Assembly: GCF_000526515.1 (NCBI RefSeq)
Contig: NZ_JAGF01000001.1
Location: forward strand, 4,030,001 to 4,094,000
From: Cellulomonas sp. KRMCY2
GTDB lineage: Bacteria > Actinomycetota > Actinomycetes > Actinomycetales > Cellulomonadaceae
Length of the DNA: 64,000 nucleotides
Direction of reading: 5' to 3'
The first letter of the stretch is position 1, and each line of letters begins with the position of its first letter. A model generated the notes under the pieces. The model was not told the origin of the DNA. It did not search any database and was given only the letters and a program-made list of their open reading frames with translations. Both the position numbers and the translations under genes were made by a program. Shown here one piece after another: positions 34,713 to 45,482 of the stretch.

Positions 34713-35591
34713 ATGCGCCTGATGCCCGCGTTGCGCCGCTGGGCGGCAACGGTCGCCCTCGCTCTGCTGCTGGCCGCCGGCTGCGCCGCGCTCGGCGTCT
34801 GGCAGTGGAACAGGCATGTCGACCGATCGGCAGCAGTCGCCGTCGTGCAGGCCAACTACGACGCAGCACCCGTACCGCTGGCCGACGTCACCGGCGTCAC
34901 CGACGTCACCGGCGGCTCAGGGATCGCGGCCGACCAGGTCTGGCGCGTGGTGGACGTCGAGGGGCACTACCTGACCGACGCGACAGTGCTGCTGCGCAAC
35001 CGTCCGGTCGACGGCCAGGCGGGCTTCCACGTGCTCGAGCCGCTCCTCGTCCAGGGTGGTGCCCTTGACGGCTCGATCCTGGTGGTCGACCGCGGCTGGG
35101 TCCCGACCGGGTTGGATGGCTCCGGTGCGGCATCGGTCCCGACGGCCCCTGCCGGGACTGTCGAGCTGCTGGCCCGGCTGCGGGCCGATGAGCGTCCGTC
35201 GACCCGCAGCGCGCCGGACGGTCAGGTGCAGGCCATCTCCGTCGATCAGGTGCGTGCCGCGGCCGACACCCCGCAGTGGGTGGCCGACACCACGACGATC
35301 CGGGCCTATGCCATGGCGGTGACCGAGAACGGTGCCGCACCGGTCGATCTCGGTCCGCTCGCACGTCCCGACACCGGGCTCGGCTCGCACCTGTCCTACG
35401 CGTTCCAGTGGTGGGTCTTCGCGCTCGGGGCGCTCGTCGGCTGCGGCGTCCTGATCGTCCGCGACGTGCGCGACGACCGCGCGCCGGCTGCCGACGGCGG
35501 CCCTGCGGAGACCATGCCCCGGAGCCGCCGTCGGCACCGTGTCACGGCGGAGGAGGAAGAGGACGCACTGCTCGACGCCCAGACCGGCTGA
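34713..35591 (+). CDS. SURF1 family cytochrome oxidase assembly protein
   Basis: Membrane protein needed for heme a insertion into cytochrome c oxidase in many bacteria. 292 residues with the SURF1 layout: an N-terminal membrane helix (VALALLLAAGCAALGVWQWN), an extracytoplasmic domain with VDVEGHYLTDATVLLRNRPV, FHVLEPLLVQ and VVDRGWVPTG, and a second helix near the C-terminus (HLSYAFQWWVFALGALVGCG) followed by a charged tail. ATG at 34713 follows the small protein by 31 bp. The heme A synthase gene ctaA is in the same window at 49.8 kb. Confidence 0.92.
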   Translation: MRLMPALRRWAATVALALLLAAGCAALGVWQWNRHVDRSAAVAVVQANYDAAPVPLADVTGVTDVTGGSGIAADQVWRVVDVEGHYLTDATVLLRNRPVDGQAGFHVLEPLLVQGGALDGSILVVDRGWVPTGLDGSGAASVPTAPAGTVELLARLRADERPSTRSAPDGQVQAISVDQVRAAADTPQWVADTTTIRAYAMAVTENGAAPVDLGPLARPDTGLGSHLSYAFQWWVFALGALVGCGVLIVRDVRDDRAPAADGGPAETMPRSRRRHRVTAEEEEDALLDAQTG

Positions 35592-35632
35592 CGCCGCTCG
35601 GGCCCCTTACGCGCCGGGGCATGGCAGCGAGG

Positions 35633-35881
35633 TCAGGCGTTCACCTTCTTGGCCGCGGCCCGGCGAGCCTCGGCGGCCGCGCCGCGTGTCGCCCCGCCCC
35701 TGCTGCGCATCGTGACCCCGGCCTCGACGAGCACCCCGTGCACGAACCCGTACGACCTGCCGATGTCGTCGGCCATCGACCGGATGCTCTCGCCTCGGTT
35801 GTAGCGCGCAGCCAACGACGCCGAGAGGTCGTTGCGCCCCTCACCGGTGATCCGCGAACCCTTAGGCAGCTGTGCATTCAT
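35633..35881 (-). CDS. Small helix-turn-helix protein
   Basis: 82 residues, basic. After MNAQLPKGSRITGEGRNDLS comes a compact helix-turn-helix: LAARYNRGESIRSMADDIGR then YGFVHGVLVEAGVTMRSRGG, followed by an Ala/Lys-rich tail like those of histone-like proteins. Highly similar small proteins are widespread in actinobacteria. ATG at 35879-35881 has GGAGGA 10 bases upstream. It is on the same strand as, and about 100 bp after, the ABC-F gene; likely a separate transcript. Confidence 0.88.
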   Translation of the reverse strand: MNAQLPKGSRITGEGRNDLSASLAARYNRGESIRSMADDIGRSYGFVHGVLVEAGVTMRSRGGATRGAAAEARRAAAKKVNA

Positions 35882-35982
35882 GGTCGTCCTCCTGGCCAAG
35901 GTCCTTCGGCACGCGGGTCGAGCGGGTGCCCGACCGACGCCGCCCCGACCGTCTGACTTCCGTCTGACACGGTCCGGACGAG

Positions 35983-37581
35983 CTACGCGAGCGAGATCAG
36001 ATCCGCATAGCTGTCGTTCCATAGATCTTCGTCGCCATCGGGCAGGAGCACCACCCTTTCGGGGGACAAAGCAGACACCGCTCCCTCGTCGTGGGTGACC
36101 ATGACGACGGCGCCGGCATACCCGTGCAACGCACGCAGGACCTCGGCGCGGCTCGCCGGGTCGAGGTTGTTGGTCGGTTCGTCGAGCAGCAGCACGTTGG
36201 CGGACGACACCACGAGCGCCGCGAGCGCGAGTCTCGTCTTCTCGCCACCGGAGAGCACCCGCACCGGCTTCTCGACGTCGTCGCCGGAGAACAGGAAGGA
36301 GCCGAGCACGGACCGCACCTGCGTGTCGGTCAGGTCGGGCGCCGCATGACGCAGGTTCTCGACGACGGTCAGCGTCGTGTCGAGCGTCTCGTGCTCCTGG
36401 GCGTAGTAGCCGATCTTCAACCCGTGGCCCGGCAGGACCTCCCCGGTGTCCGGCGGCTCCACGCCCGCCAGGATGCGCAGCAAGGTCGTCTTGCCGGCAC
36501 CGTTGAGGCCGAGGATGACGACCCGGCTCCCCCGGTCGATGGCGAGGTCGACATCGGTGAACACCTCGAGCGAGCCGTACGACTTGCTCAGGCCGGTCGC
36601 CGTCAGCGGCGTCTTGCCGCACGGAGCCGGGTCCGGGAACCTCAGGTGGGCGACCTTGTCCGACGCACGCTCGGCCTCGAGCCCGGCGATCAACCGCTCC
36701 GCGCGGCGGGCCATGTTCTGCGCAGCGACGGCCTTGGTCGCCTTGGCCCGCATCTTGTCCGCCTGGGCGAACAGCACGGACGCCTTCTTCTCGGCGTTCG
36801 CCCGCTCGCGCTTGCGACGGCGCTCGTCCGTCTCACGCTGGGTGAGGTACGCGTCCCAGCCCAGGTTGTACTGGTCCAGCTCGCCGCGGTTGGCGTCCAT
36901 GTGGAAGACCTTGTTCACGGTCCTGCGCATCAGGCCGGTGTCGTGGCTGATCACCAGGAAGCCGCCGGCGTAGGACGACAGGTAGTCGCGCAGCCAGACG
37001 ATCGAGTCGGCGTCCAGGTGGTTGGTCGGCTCGTCGAGCAGCAGCGTCTCGGCTCCGGAGAACAGGATGCGGGCCAGCTCGACCCGTCGGCGCTGGCCGC
37101 CGGACAGGGTTCCGAGCGGCTGGCTCAGCACGCGCTCGTCGAGGCCGAGGTTGGCGGAGATCTGCTCCGCCTCGCTCTCGGCCGCGTAGCCGCCGGCGGC
37201 CGTGAAGCGGGAGTCGAGCCGGGTGTACCGCTCCATCGCCGCGTCGCGCGTCTCGTCGTCGGCGCTGGCCATCGCACCCTCGGTGGAGCGCAACGACGCG
37301 ACGATCTCGTCGAGACCGCGTGCGGACAGGATGCGGTCCATCGCCAGGACGTCGACGTCGCCGGTGCGTGGGTCCTGCGGCAGGTACCCGACGTCGCCGG
37401 AGCGGACGACCTGCCCGCCGGCGGCCTGTCCCTCCCCCGCCAGGACGCGGGTCAGGGTCGTCTTGCCGGCTCCGTTGCGGCCGACGAGGCCGATCCGGTC
37501 GCCCGCGGCGATCCGGAAGGACGCCTTCTCGAGCAGGACGCGGACGCCGACACGAAGCTCGACGTCATGAGCGGTGATCAC
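35983..37581 (-). CDS. ABC-F family ATPase
   Basis: Soluble twin-ATPase protein of the ABC-F family (ribosome-associated translation factors, some giving antibiotic resistance). 532 residues from GTG at 37581 (GGAGGA 8 bases upstream). First domain: Walker A VGRNGAGKTTLTRV, signature LSGGQRRRVELARI, Walker B LLLDEPTNHLD. Then the interdomain linker with charged helices (RRRKRERANAEKKASVLFAQ). Second domain: GLNGAGKTTLLRI, LSGGEKTRLALAAL, LLLDEPTNNLD. No membrane segments. Subfamily, and hence housekeeping versus resistance role, cannot be fixed from sequence alone. Confidence 0.93.
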   Translation of the reverse strand: MITAHDVELRVGVRVLLEKASFRIAAGDRIGLVGRNGAGKTTLTRVLAGEGQAAGGQVVRSGDVGYLPQDPRTGDVDVLAMDRILSARGLDEIVASLRSTEGAMASADDETRDAAMERYTRLDSRFTAAGGYAAESEAEQISANLGLDERVLSQPLGTLSGGQRRRVELARILFSGAETLLLDEPTNHLDADSIVWLRDYLSSYAGGFLVISHDTGLMRRTVNKVFHMDANRGELDQYNLGWDAYLTQRETDERRRKRERANAEKKASVLFAQADKMRAKATKAVAAQNMARRAERLIAGLEAERASDKVAHLRFPDPAPCGKTPLTATGLSKSYGSLEVFTDVDLAIDRGSRVVILGLNGAGKTTLLRILAGVEPPDTGEVLPGHGLKIGYYAQEHETLDTTLTVVENLRHAAPDLTDTQVRSVLGSFLFSGDDVEKPVRVLSGGEKTRLALAALVVSSANVLLLDEPTNNLDPASRAEVLRALHGYAGAVVMVTHDEGAVSALSPERVVLLPDGDEDLWNDSYADLISLA

Positions 37582-37746
37582 TGAGGTTTCCTCCGACCGG
37601 CACCCTGCCCTCTTGTGGGCGGGCACAAACGACGCTCATCCTACGACCGGCTAGCGTGAACCCCCGACCGGAAATCGGCCGATGCCGGGCACCCGCGCGG
37701 ATGTGTGCCGACACACGTTCGCCGACAACCACCTCCTGGGGGACCC

Positions 37747-38391
37747 ATGACCATCGCACCACAGGACGACGGGACGGCCCGCGACGCCGCAGCGCTGTCC
37801 CTGGCCGTTCCCGTACCGACCCTGCGCTCCTCGACCGCAACCGACGTCGCCCTGGTCGCCACCTTCGCCGCATTCATCGCCGTGTGCGCGCTCCTGCCGG
37901 GCGTCACGCTGCCCGGCATGGTCGTGCCGATCACCCTCCAGACCTTCGGCGTCATGCTCGCCGGCCTCGTCCTCGGGCCGCGCCGGGGGGCTCTCGCGGT
38001 CCTGCTGTACCTGGCCGTCGGGCTGGCCGGCCTGCCGGTCTTCTCGGGCGGGACCGGCGGGCTCGCCGTCCTCGGGAAGCCGTCGGTGGGGTACCTGCTC
38101 GCCTTCCCGCTCGCCGCCGCCCTGGCGGGGTACCTCATGACGCGGCTGCGACGCGCTCGCCCCTCGACGCTGCCCGTGATGGCCTTCCTCGCCGCCACGG
38201 CCGGCAGCCTGCTCGTCATCCACCCGATCGGCATCGCGGCGATGGGCGCCCGGCTGGGCCTGTCGGCCCAGGAGGCGATCACCGCGGGCAGCGTCTTCCT
38301 CCCCGGTGATGTGATCAAGAACGTGTTCGCCGCGATCGTGGCCGCCGCCGTCTTCCGCGCCTTCCCCGACCTGCTGACCAGGCGCCGCTGA
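37747..38391 (+). CDS. bioY: Biotin transporter substrate-binding subunit BioY
   Basis: S-component of an energy-coupling-factor importer for biotin. 214 residues with about six membrane segments. BioY features: LVATFAAFIAVCALLPGVTL, VPITLQTFGVMLAGLVLGPR (the conserved P-I-T-L-Q-T-F), AVLLYLAVGLAGLPVFSGG and GPS-like KPSVGYLLAFPLAAALAGYL, then FLPGDVIKNVFAAIVAAA. ATG at 37747 with GGGGGA just ahead. bioM and bioN follow at once, giving a complete dedicated BioMNY transporter. Confidence 0.95.
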   Translation: MTIAPQDDGTARDAAALSLAVPVPTLRSSTATDVALVATFAAFIAVCALLPGVTLPGMVVPITLQTFGVMLAGLVLGPRRGALAVLLYLAVGLAGLPVFSGGTGGLAVLGKPSVGYLLAFPLAAALAGYLMTRLRRARPSTLPVMAFLAATAGSLLVIHPIGIAAMGARLGLSAQEAITAGSVFLPGDVIKNVFAAIVAAAVFRAFPDLLTRRR

Positions 38392-38407
38392 GCCGAGGGG
38401 TCCGGAC

Positions 38408-39178
38408 GTGATCGAGCTCGTCGGTGCCACCGTCACCGCCTACGCTCCGGCCGGCGCCGGCGGTGTGGGCGGCGGCCCCGACGACCCGTCCGGGAGACCT
38501 CCGGGCGGGGAGCGGGTCGTCACACTGCTCGAGCCGACGACCTGCACGCTGACCGAGCGGCGGATCGCCGTCATCGGCGCCAACGGATCGGGCAAGTCGA
38601 CCCTGGCGAGGCTCACGAACGGGCTCGCCCTGCCGTCGGCCGGCACCGTGCGCGTCAACGGGCTCGACACCGGCCGCGACGGAGCAGCCGTGCGCCGTCA
38701 GGTCGGCTTCGTCTTCACCGACCCCGACGCGCAGCTGGTCATGCCGACGCCGGTCGAGGACGTCGCCCTCTCCCTGCGCCGGCTCGGCCTGTCCGGCGAC
38801 GAACGCGACGAGCGCGTGCGGGCGGTCCTCGCGCGCTTCGGGCTCGCCGACCGTGCCGAGCAGCCGGTGCACGCCCTGTCCGGCGGCCAGAAGCAGCTCC
38901 TGGCCCTGGCCGGCGTCCTCGCCACCGAGCCCACCGTGCTCGTCTGCGACGAACCGACCACGTTGCTCGACCTGCGGTGGCGGCGGGTCGTCGACGACCT
39001 GATCGAGAGCCTCGAGCAGCAGGTGCTGCTCGTCACGCACGACCTCGACGCCGCGGCGCGCGCTGACCGCGTGCTCGTCGTCGACCGCGCCCGGGTGGTG
39101 TTCGACGGCGAGCCGACCGCAGCCGTGGAGCACTACGTCGGGCTGATGGCGAGCGCGGTCGACGGGCACCGGCGATGA
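38408..39178 (+). CDS. bioM: Biotin ECF transporter ATPase BioM
   Basis: ATP-binding subunit that energises BioY with BioN. 256 residues, GTG start 16 bp after bioY. Walker A IGANGSGKSTLARL, the ECF Q-loop region FVFTDPDAQLVMPTPVEDVA, signature LSGGQKQLLALAGVL, Walker B VLVCDEPTTLLDLR, H-loop LLVTHDLDAAARAD. Between strand one and the Walker A it has a Gly/Pro-rich insertion of about 25 residues (APAGAGGVGGGPDDPSGRPP). The stop overlaps the bioN start by 4 bases. Confidence 0.94.
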   Translation: MIELVGATVTAYAPAGAGGVGGGPDDPSGRPPGGERVVTLLEPTTCTLTERRIAVIGANGSGKSTLARLTNGLALPSAGTVRVNGLDTGRDGAAVRRQVGFVFTDPDAQLVMPTPVEDVALSLRRLGLSGDERDERVRAVLARFGLADRAEQPVHALSGGQKQLLALAGVLATEPTVLVCDEPTTLLDLRWRRVVDDLIESLEQQVLLVTHDLDAAARADRVLVVDRARVVFDGEPTAAVEHYVGLMASAVDGHRR

Positions 39179-39846
39179 CGGGCCGCACCGTCGGGGCCGT
39201 TCGCGAAGGTCGCCCGCGGGCCGGGGCGGAGCGCCCGGCATGGGCCGGTCCGCTGGGCCTCTACCGGGCGGGCGACACGTGGCTGCACCGGTTGGGCCCC
39301 GGTCCCAAGACGGCCGGCCTCGCTGCCCTGGGGATCGCCGTAGCCGTGCTGACCGGGCTACCGGCAACCCTCGGGCTGCTGGGCATCGCGGCGGGCGTGG
39401 CCGCGAGCGCGCGCCTCCCGGTGCGCTCGACGGCACGTGCGCTGCTCCCGGTCCTGGTCACGGCCCTGGTGGTCGGGGCCTACCAGGTGTGGCAGCGCGG
39501 CCCGGTCGTCGGCATCGAGGTCGCCGCCGACCTCGTGACGCTGGTCCTCGCGGCCACCACCCTGACGGCCACCACACGGGCGGACCGCATGCTCGACGCC
39601 CTGACCCGGGCGTTGCGTCCGTTGCGCCACCTGGGCGTCGCTCCCCAGACCGTCGCGCTGGCGGTCGGACTGATGCTGCGTGCAGTGCCGGCCCTCGTCC
39701 ACACCGCCGGCGAGGTCCGCGACGCGGCTCGGGCACGCGGTCTCGAACGCAACGTTCGCGCCCTGCTCGTCCCGACCGCGATCCGGGCCGTCGGACGGGC
39801 CCGCTCCACCGGTGAGGCACTGACCGCGCGCGGCCTCGGCGACTGA
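39175..39846 (+). CDS. bioN: Biotin ECF transporter transmembrane protein BioN
   Basis: T-component of the same importer, 223 residues. After a basic N-terminus, PLGLYRAGDTWLHRLGPGPK is the usual cytosolic opening, followed by membrane segments (GLAALGIAVAVLTGLPATLG, LLGIAAGVAAS, LLPVLVTALVVGAYQVW). Two coupling Ala-Arg-Gly motifs are seen: RDAARARGLERN and ALTARGLGD at the very end, which contact the ATPases. Start overlaps bioM (ATGA). Confidence 0.93.
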   Translation: MTGRTVGAVREGRPRAGAERPAWAGPLGLYRAGDTWLHRLGPGPKTAGLAALGIAVAVLTGLPATLGLLGIAAGVAASARLPVRSTARALLPVLVTALVVGAYQVWQRGPVVGIEVAADLVTLVLAATTLTATTRADRMLDALTRALRPLRHLGVAPQTVALAVGLMLRAVPALVHTAGEVRDAARARGLERNVRALLVPTAIRAVGRARSTGEALTARGLGD

Positions 39847-39905
39847 CCGGCCGACCCGGCAGAGCGCGCCGCGCAGCGGCGCACCGGCCGCACTAGCGTG
39901 TGCGC

Positions 39906-40781
39906 ATGACATTCAGCGAGGGCGGCAGCTTCGAGGGTGGTCGGGTCCGCACGCGCCGTGGCGGCAAGGCCGCGGCCGGTGGCCTCGGGCTGGGCGTCGT
40001 GGCCTTCCTGATCTACCAGTTCACCGGTGTGGACGTCGGGCCGGCGCTGGAGGGCCTGCAGGGTGCCGGCGGGGGCGGCGGCGAGGTCGGCGAGGTCGCC
40101 GAGTGCACCGTCGAGGAGGCCAACGCCAACCGGGAGTGCCGGCTGTCGGCCACGCTCCAGTCCCTCGACGTCTTCTGGGGCGAGACCGTCGCCGCCGCCG
40201 GGACGGACTTCGTCCAGCCGGGTGCGGAGTCGTTCGAGGGGGCCACCACGACCGGCTGCGGACAGGCGTCGTCCTCGACCGGTCCGTTCTACTGCCCGGC
40301 CGACCAGTTCATCTTCATGGACGTCGGGTTCTTCGACCTCCTGCAGAGCAGGTTCGGCGCCTCCGGCGGCCCGCTCGCCGAGATGTACGTCACCGCGCAC
40401 GAGTACGGCCACCACATCCAGAACATCACCGGCCTGATGGACGGCATCGACCGCCAGGCCACCGGACCGGAGTCCGACGGCGTGCGTCTCGAGCTGCAGG
40501 CCGACTGCTACGCCGGCATGTGGGCGCGGGACGCGGCCACCCGGATCGACCCGGACCGCGGCGTCACGTTCCTCGAGCCCATCACGGACGAACAGCTCGC
40601 CGACGCGCTCTCGGCAGCCGAAGCCGTCGGCGACGACCACATCCAGGAGCAGACCAGCGGCGGCGTCAACCCGGACGTGTGGACCCACGGCTCGAGCGAG
40701 CAGCGGCAGAGCTGGTTCGTCACCGGCTACAACGAGGGCTCCCTCGCCGCGTGCGACACGTTCTCGACGACCGAGCTCTGA
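39906..40781 (+). CDS. Neutral zinc metallopeptidase (YpfJ/KPN_02809 type)
   Basis: Membrane-anchored zincin, 291 residues. Basic N-terminus (VRTRRGGKAAAGG), one membrane segment (LGLGVVAFLIYQFTGVDVG), Gly-rich linker, then the peptidase domain: YCPADQFIFMDVGFFDLLQS, the zinc motif VTAHEYGHHIQNITG with H165-E166-x2-H169, and the third ligand region RLELQADCYAGMWA. Two Cys pairs (e.g. AECTVEEANANRECR) suggest disulfides outside the cell. ATG at 39906 preferred to GTG 39900. Substrate unknown. It ends in a hairpin shared with the convergent suf operon. Confidence 0.93.
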   Translation: MTFSEGGSFEGGRVRTRRGGKAAAGGLGLGVVAFLIYQFTGVDVGPALEGLQGAGGGGGEVGEVAECTVEEANANRECRLSATLQSLDVFWGETVAAAGTDFVQPGAESFEGATTTGCGQASSSTGPFYCPADQFIFMDVGFFDLLQSRFGASGGPLAEMYVTAHEYGHHIQNITGLMDGIDRQATGPESDGVRLELQADCYAGMWARDAATRIDPDRGVTFLEPITDEQLADALSAAEAVGDDHIQEQTSGGVNPDVWTHGSSEQRQSWFVTGYNEGSLAACDTFSTTEL

Positions 40782-40806
40782 CGCCGACGGTCTCTGACGT
40801 CGGCGT
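40781..40806. terminator. Hairpin between convergent genes
   Basis: ACGCCGACG and CGTCGGCGT, 9 perfect pairs around an 8-nt loop, start on the stop codon of the metallopeptidase gene and lie 35 bp beyond the stop of the suf operon. No T run on either strand, as is usual in such GC-rich genomes. Likely serves both directions. Confidence 0.6.
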
Positions 40807-40840
40807 ACGGCGCGCGCCGACGTACCGGGCGAGCGAGCGG

Positions 40841-41178
40841 TCAGATGTTGAAGCCCAGCGCCCGCAGCTGCTCGCGCCCGTCGTCGGTGATCTTGTCCGG
40901 GCCCCACGGCGGCATCCAGACCCAGTTGATCCGGAACCCGTCGACCAGCCCGTCCAGCGCGGCCCCGGCCTGGTCCTCGATGACGTCGGTCAGCGGGCAC
41001 GCCGCCGAGGTGAGCGTCATGTCGATCACGGCATGGTTGTTCGCGTCGACCATCACGCCGTAGATCAGACCGAGGTCGACGACGTTGATGCCCAGCTCGG
41101 GGTCGATGACATCGCGCAGCGCCTCCTCGACGTCGGCCGCGGTGGGCGGTGTGGGCAGTGTGCCCGGAGCGGTCGCTG

Positions 41179-41182
<4 letters not shown>
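40841..41182 (-). CDS. sufT: Iron-sulfur assembly factor SufT-like (MIP18/DUF59)
   Basis: 113-residue DUF59 protein, last gene of the suf operon, helping maturation or delivery of Fe-S clusters. It has VEEALRDVIDPELGINVVDL (the D-P-E-L-G-I-x-V-V-D-L-G motif), MTLTSAACPLTDVIEDQA with the reactive Cys, and VDGFRINWVWMPPWGPDKIT near the end. ATG at 41182 overlaps the sufU stop (ATGA). Gene order sufR-B-D-C-S-U-T equals that of M. tuberculosis Rv1460-Rv1466. Confidence 0.92.
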
Positions 41183-43797
<2,615 letters not shown>

Positions 43798-43806
43798 GCT
43801 TGCTCC

Positions 43807-44145
43807 TCAGGCGTTCGCGACGACGTCGACGTCGACGAGCACGCGCTCGCCGTCGACAGTCAGGGGGTAGACGGGGACCGGCCGGGTGGCCGGGAGGCAC
43901 AGCGGCGCACCGGTGCGCAGATCGAAGGTCGAGCCGTGCAGCCAGCACTCGATGGTCACGCCGTCGATCTCGCCGTCGGACAACGAGACCTGGCCGTGCG
44001 AGCAGACGTCGGAGATGGCGTGCAGCTCACCCTCGTCGTCGCGCACGACGGCGACCTCGACGATGCCGGCGGGACCCTCCAGCTCGACCCGCAGGGCCGA
44101 GCTCGTCGGCACGTCCGACGTCAGGCACGCGAGCTGTGCACTCAT
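43807..44145 (-). CDS. Rieske-type non-heme ferredoxin in suf operon
   Basis: 112-residue Rieske [2Fe-2S] protein. The two ligand motifs are ISDVCSHGQVSLSD (C-x-H) and IECWLHGSTFDLRTG (C-x2-H). It resembles BphF-type ferredoxins of dioxygenase systems, but its place between sufD and sufC, overlapping sufD by 4 bases, points to electron supply to, or sensing of, Fe-S assembly. This insertion is common in Micrococcales suf operons and absent in M. tuberculosis. Confidence 0.92.
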   Translation of the reverse strand: MSAQLACLTSDVPTSSALRVELEGPAGIVEVAVVRDDEGELHAISDVCSHGQVSLSDGEIDGVTIECWLHGSTFDLRTGAPLCLPATRPVPVYPLTVDGERVLVDVDVVANA

Positions 44146-45482
44146 GCGTCGACCGGTCCGGGCAGCTCCGTGACCGTCGGGTCGAGTGCGTCGACGTCGT
44201 CGAGCTCGGCCATGCTCCGCGCGAGCTCGACCTCGATGGCACCGATCAGGCGCTCCTCGATCTCAGCGACGCCGATCTGACCGATCAGCTCGGCGAAGAA
44301 GCCGCGCACCACGAGACGGCGCGCCTCGCCCTCGGGGATCCCCCGCGACCGGAGGTAGAACAGCTGCTCGTCGTCGAACCGGCCGGTCGCCGACGCGTGA
44401 CCGGCGCCCTCGATCAACCCGGTCTCGATCTCCAGGTTGGGGACCGAGTCGGCGCGCGCGCCGTCGGACAGGACGAGGTTGCGGTTGAGCTCGTAGGTGT
44501 CGGTGCCCTCGGCGTTGGCCTGGATGAGCACGTCGCCGACCCAGACGGTGTGTGCACCGGCGCCCTGCAGCGCGCCCTTGTACGTCACGCGCGAGCGGCA
44601 GGACGGCACGGCGTGGTCGATGAAGAGCCGGTGCTCCTGGTGCTGGCCCGCATCGGCGAAGTACAGGCCGAGCGACGTGATCTCGCCGCCCTCACCGGTG
44701 AACTCGGCGTCGGGGGTGACCCGCACGACGTCCCCGCCGAGCGTGACGACGATGTGCTTGACGGTCGCGTCCCGCCCGAGCCGGATCCGGTGCGCGGAGG
44801 CGTGCACGGAGTCGGCGGCCCAGTCGTGGATGCTCACGACCGTCAGGTGCGCGCCGTCGTCCGCGACGATCTCGACGGTCTCGGCCAGCGCGACCGAACC
44901 GAGGTGGTCGATCACGACGACGGCCTCGCTGAGCGGCTCGGCATGGACCAGCAGGTGCACGGCGCTCGGCTCGGTCCCTGGGCCGGTGCCCTCGACCCGG
45001 ATGCTCGTCGCTGCGGAGGCGACGGCCTGCGCCGGGATCGTCACGATCGTCGCCTCGCGGAACGAGTTCCAGGCCGTCGCCGCGGTGCGGTCACCGGGGC
45101 GACCGGCCGTGCCGAGGCGCTCGTCGCCCCGGCCGACGATCTCGACCCGGACCTCGGGCGCGTTGACCACGGTGACCTGCGTCGACGTCCCGGCGAGTCC
45201 GGTCCCGTCGGCGTCGAACAGCGGTGCCATCCGGTTGATCGGAGCGAATCGCCACTCCTCCTCGCGGCCGGTGGGCACCGGGAAGTCGGCGAGGTCGAAG
45301 GACGTCGCGCGGGCCGCGCGCGAGCTCTGCGGCGTCCCACCCCGCCCGTGGTAGTGCGCGCCGTCGGCGACGGCCCGGCTGTGGTCGGTGGACAGGTCGG
45401 TGGACATGTCAGTTGCTGGCGCCTCTCGGGTGGAGCCGGTGGGGGTTGTGCCGGTGGTGACGGTCTGGTCGGTCAGCGCCAT
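44142..45482 (-). CDS. sufD: SUF scaffold protein SufD
   Basis: 446-residue beta-helix partner of SufB and SufC. It carries the SufBD core: YFADAGQHQEHRLFIDHAVP, SRVTYKGALQGAGAHTVWVG, LSDGARADSVPNLEIETGLI and GRFDDEQLFYLRSRGIPEGE near the C-terminus. The N-terminal 55 residues are low-complexity Thr/Ser/Asp-rich with two STD-L-ST type units and may be disordered. ATG at 45480-45482 shares one base with the sufB stop (TGATG). Confidence 0.95.
   Translation of the reverse strand: MALTDQTVTTGTTPTGSTREAPATDMSTDLSTDHSRAVADGAHYHGRGGTPQSSRAARATSFDLADFPVPTGREEEWRFAPINRMAPLFDADGTGLAGTSTQVTVVNAPEVRVEIVGRGDERLGTAGRPGDRTAATAWNSFREATIVTIPAQAVASAATSIRVEGTGPGTEPSAVHLLVHAEPLSEAVVVIDHLGSVALAETVEIVADDGAHLTVVSIHDWAADSVHASAHRIRLGRDATVKHIVVTLGGDVVRVTPDAEFTGEGGEITSLGLYFADAGQHQEHRLFIDHAVPSCRSRVTYKGALQGAGAHTVWVGDVLIQANAEGTDTYELNRNLVLSDGARADSVPNLEIETGLIEGAGHASATGRFDDEQLFYLRSRGIPEGEARRLVVRGFFAELIGQIGVAEIEERLIGAIEVELARSMAELDDVDALDPTVTELPGPVDA

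Noticed and set aside
35983-37581. ABC importer or exporter ATPase
   Set aside because: Two ATPase domains in one chain with a charged linker, no membrane domain and no permease nearby: it is ABC-F.
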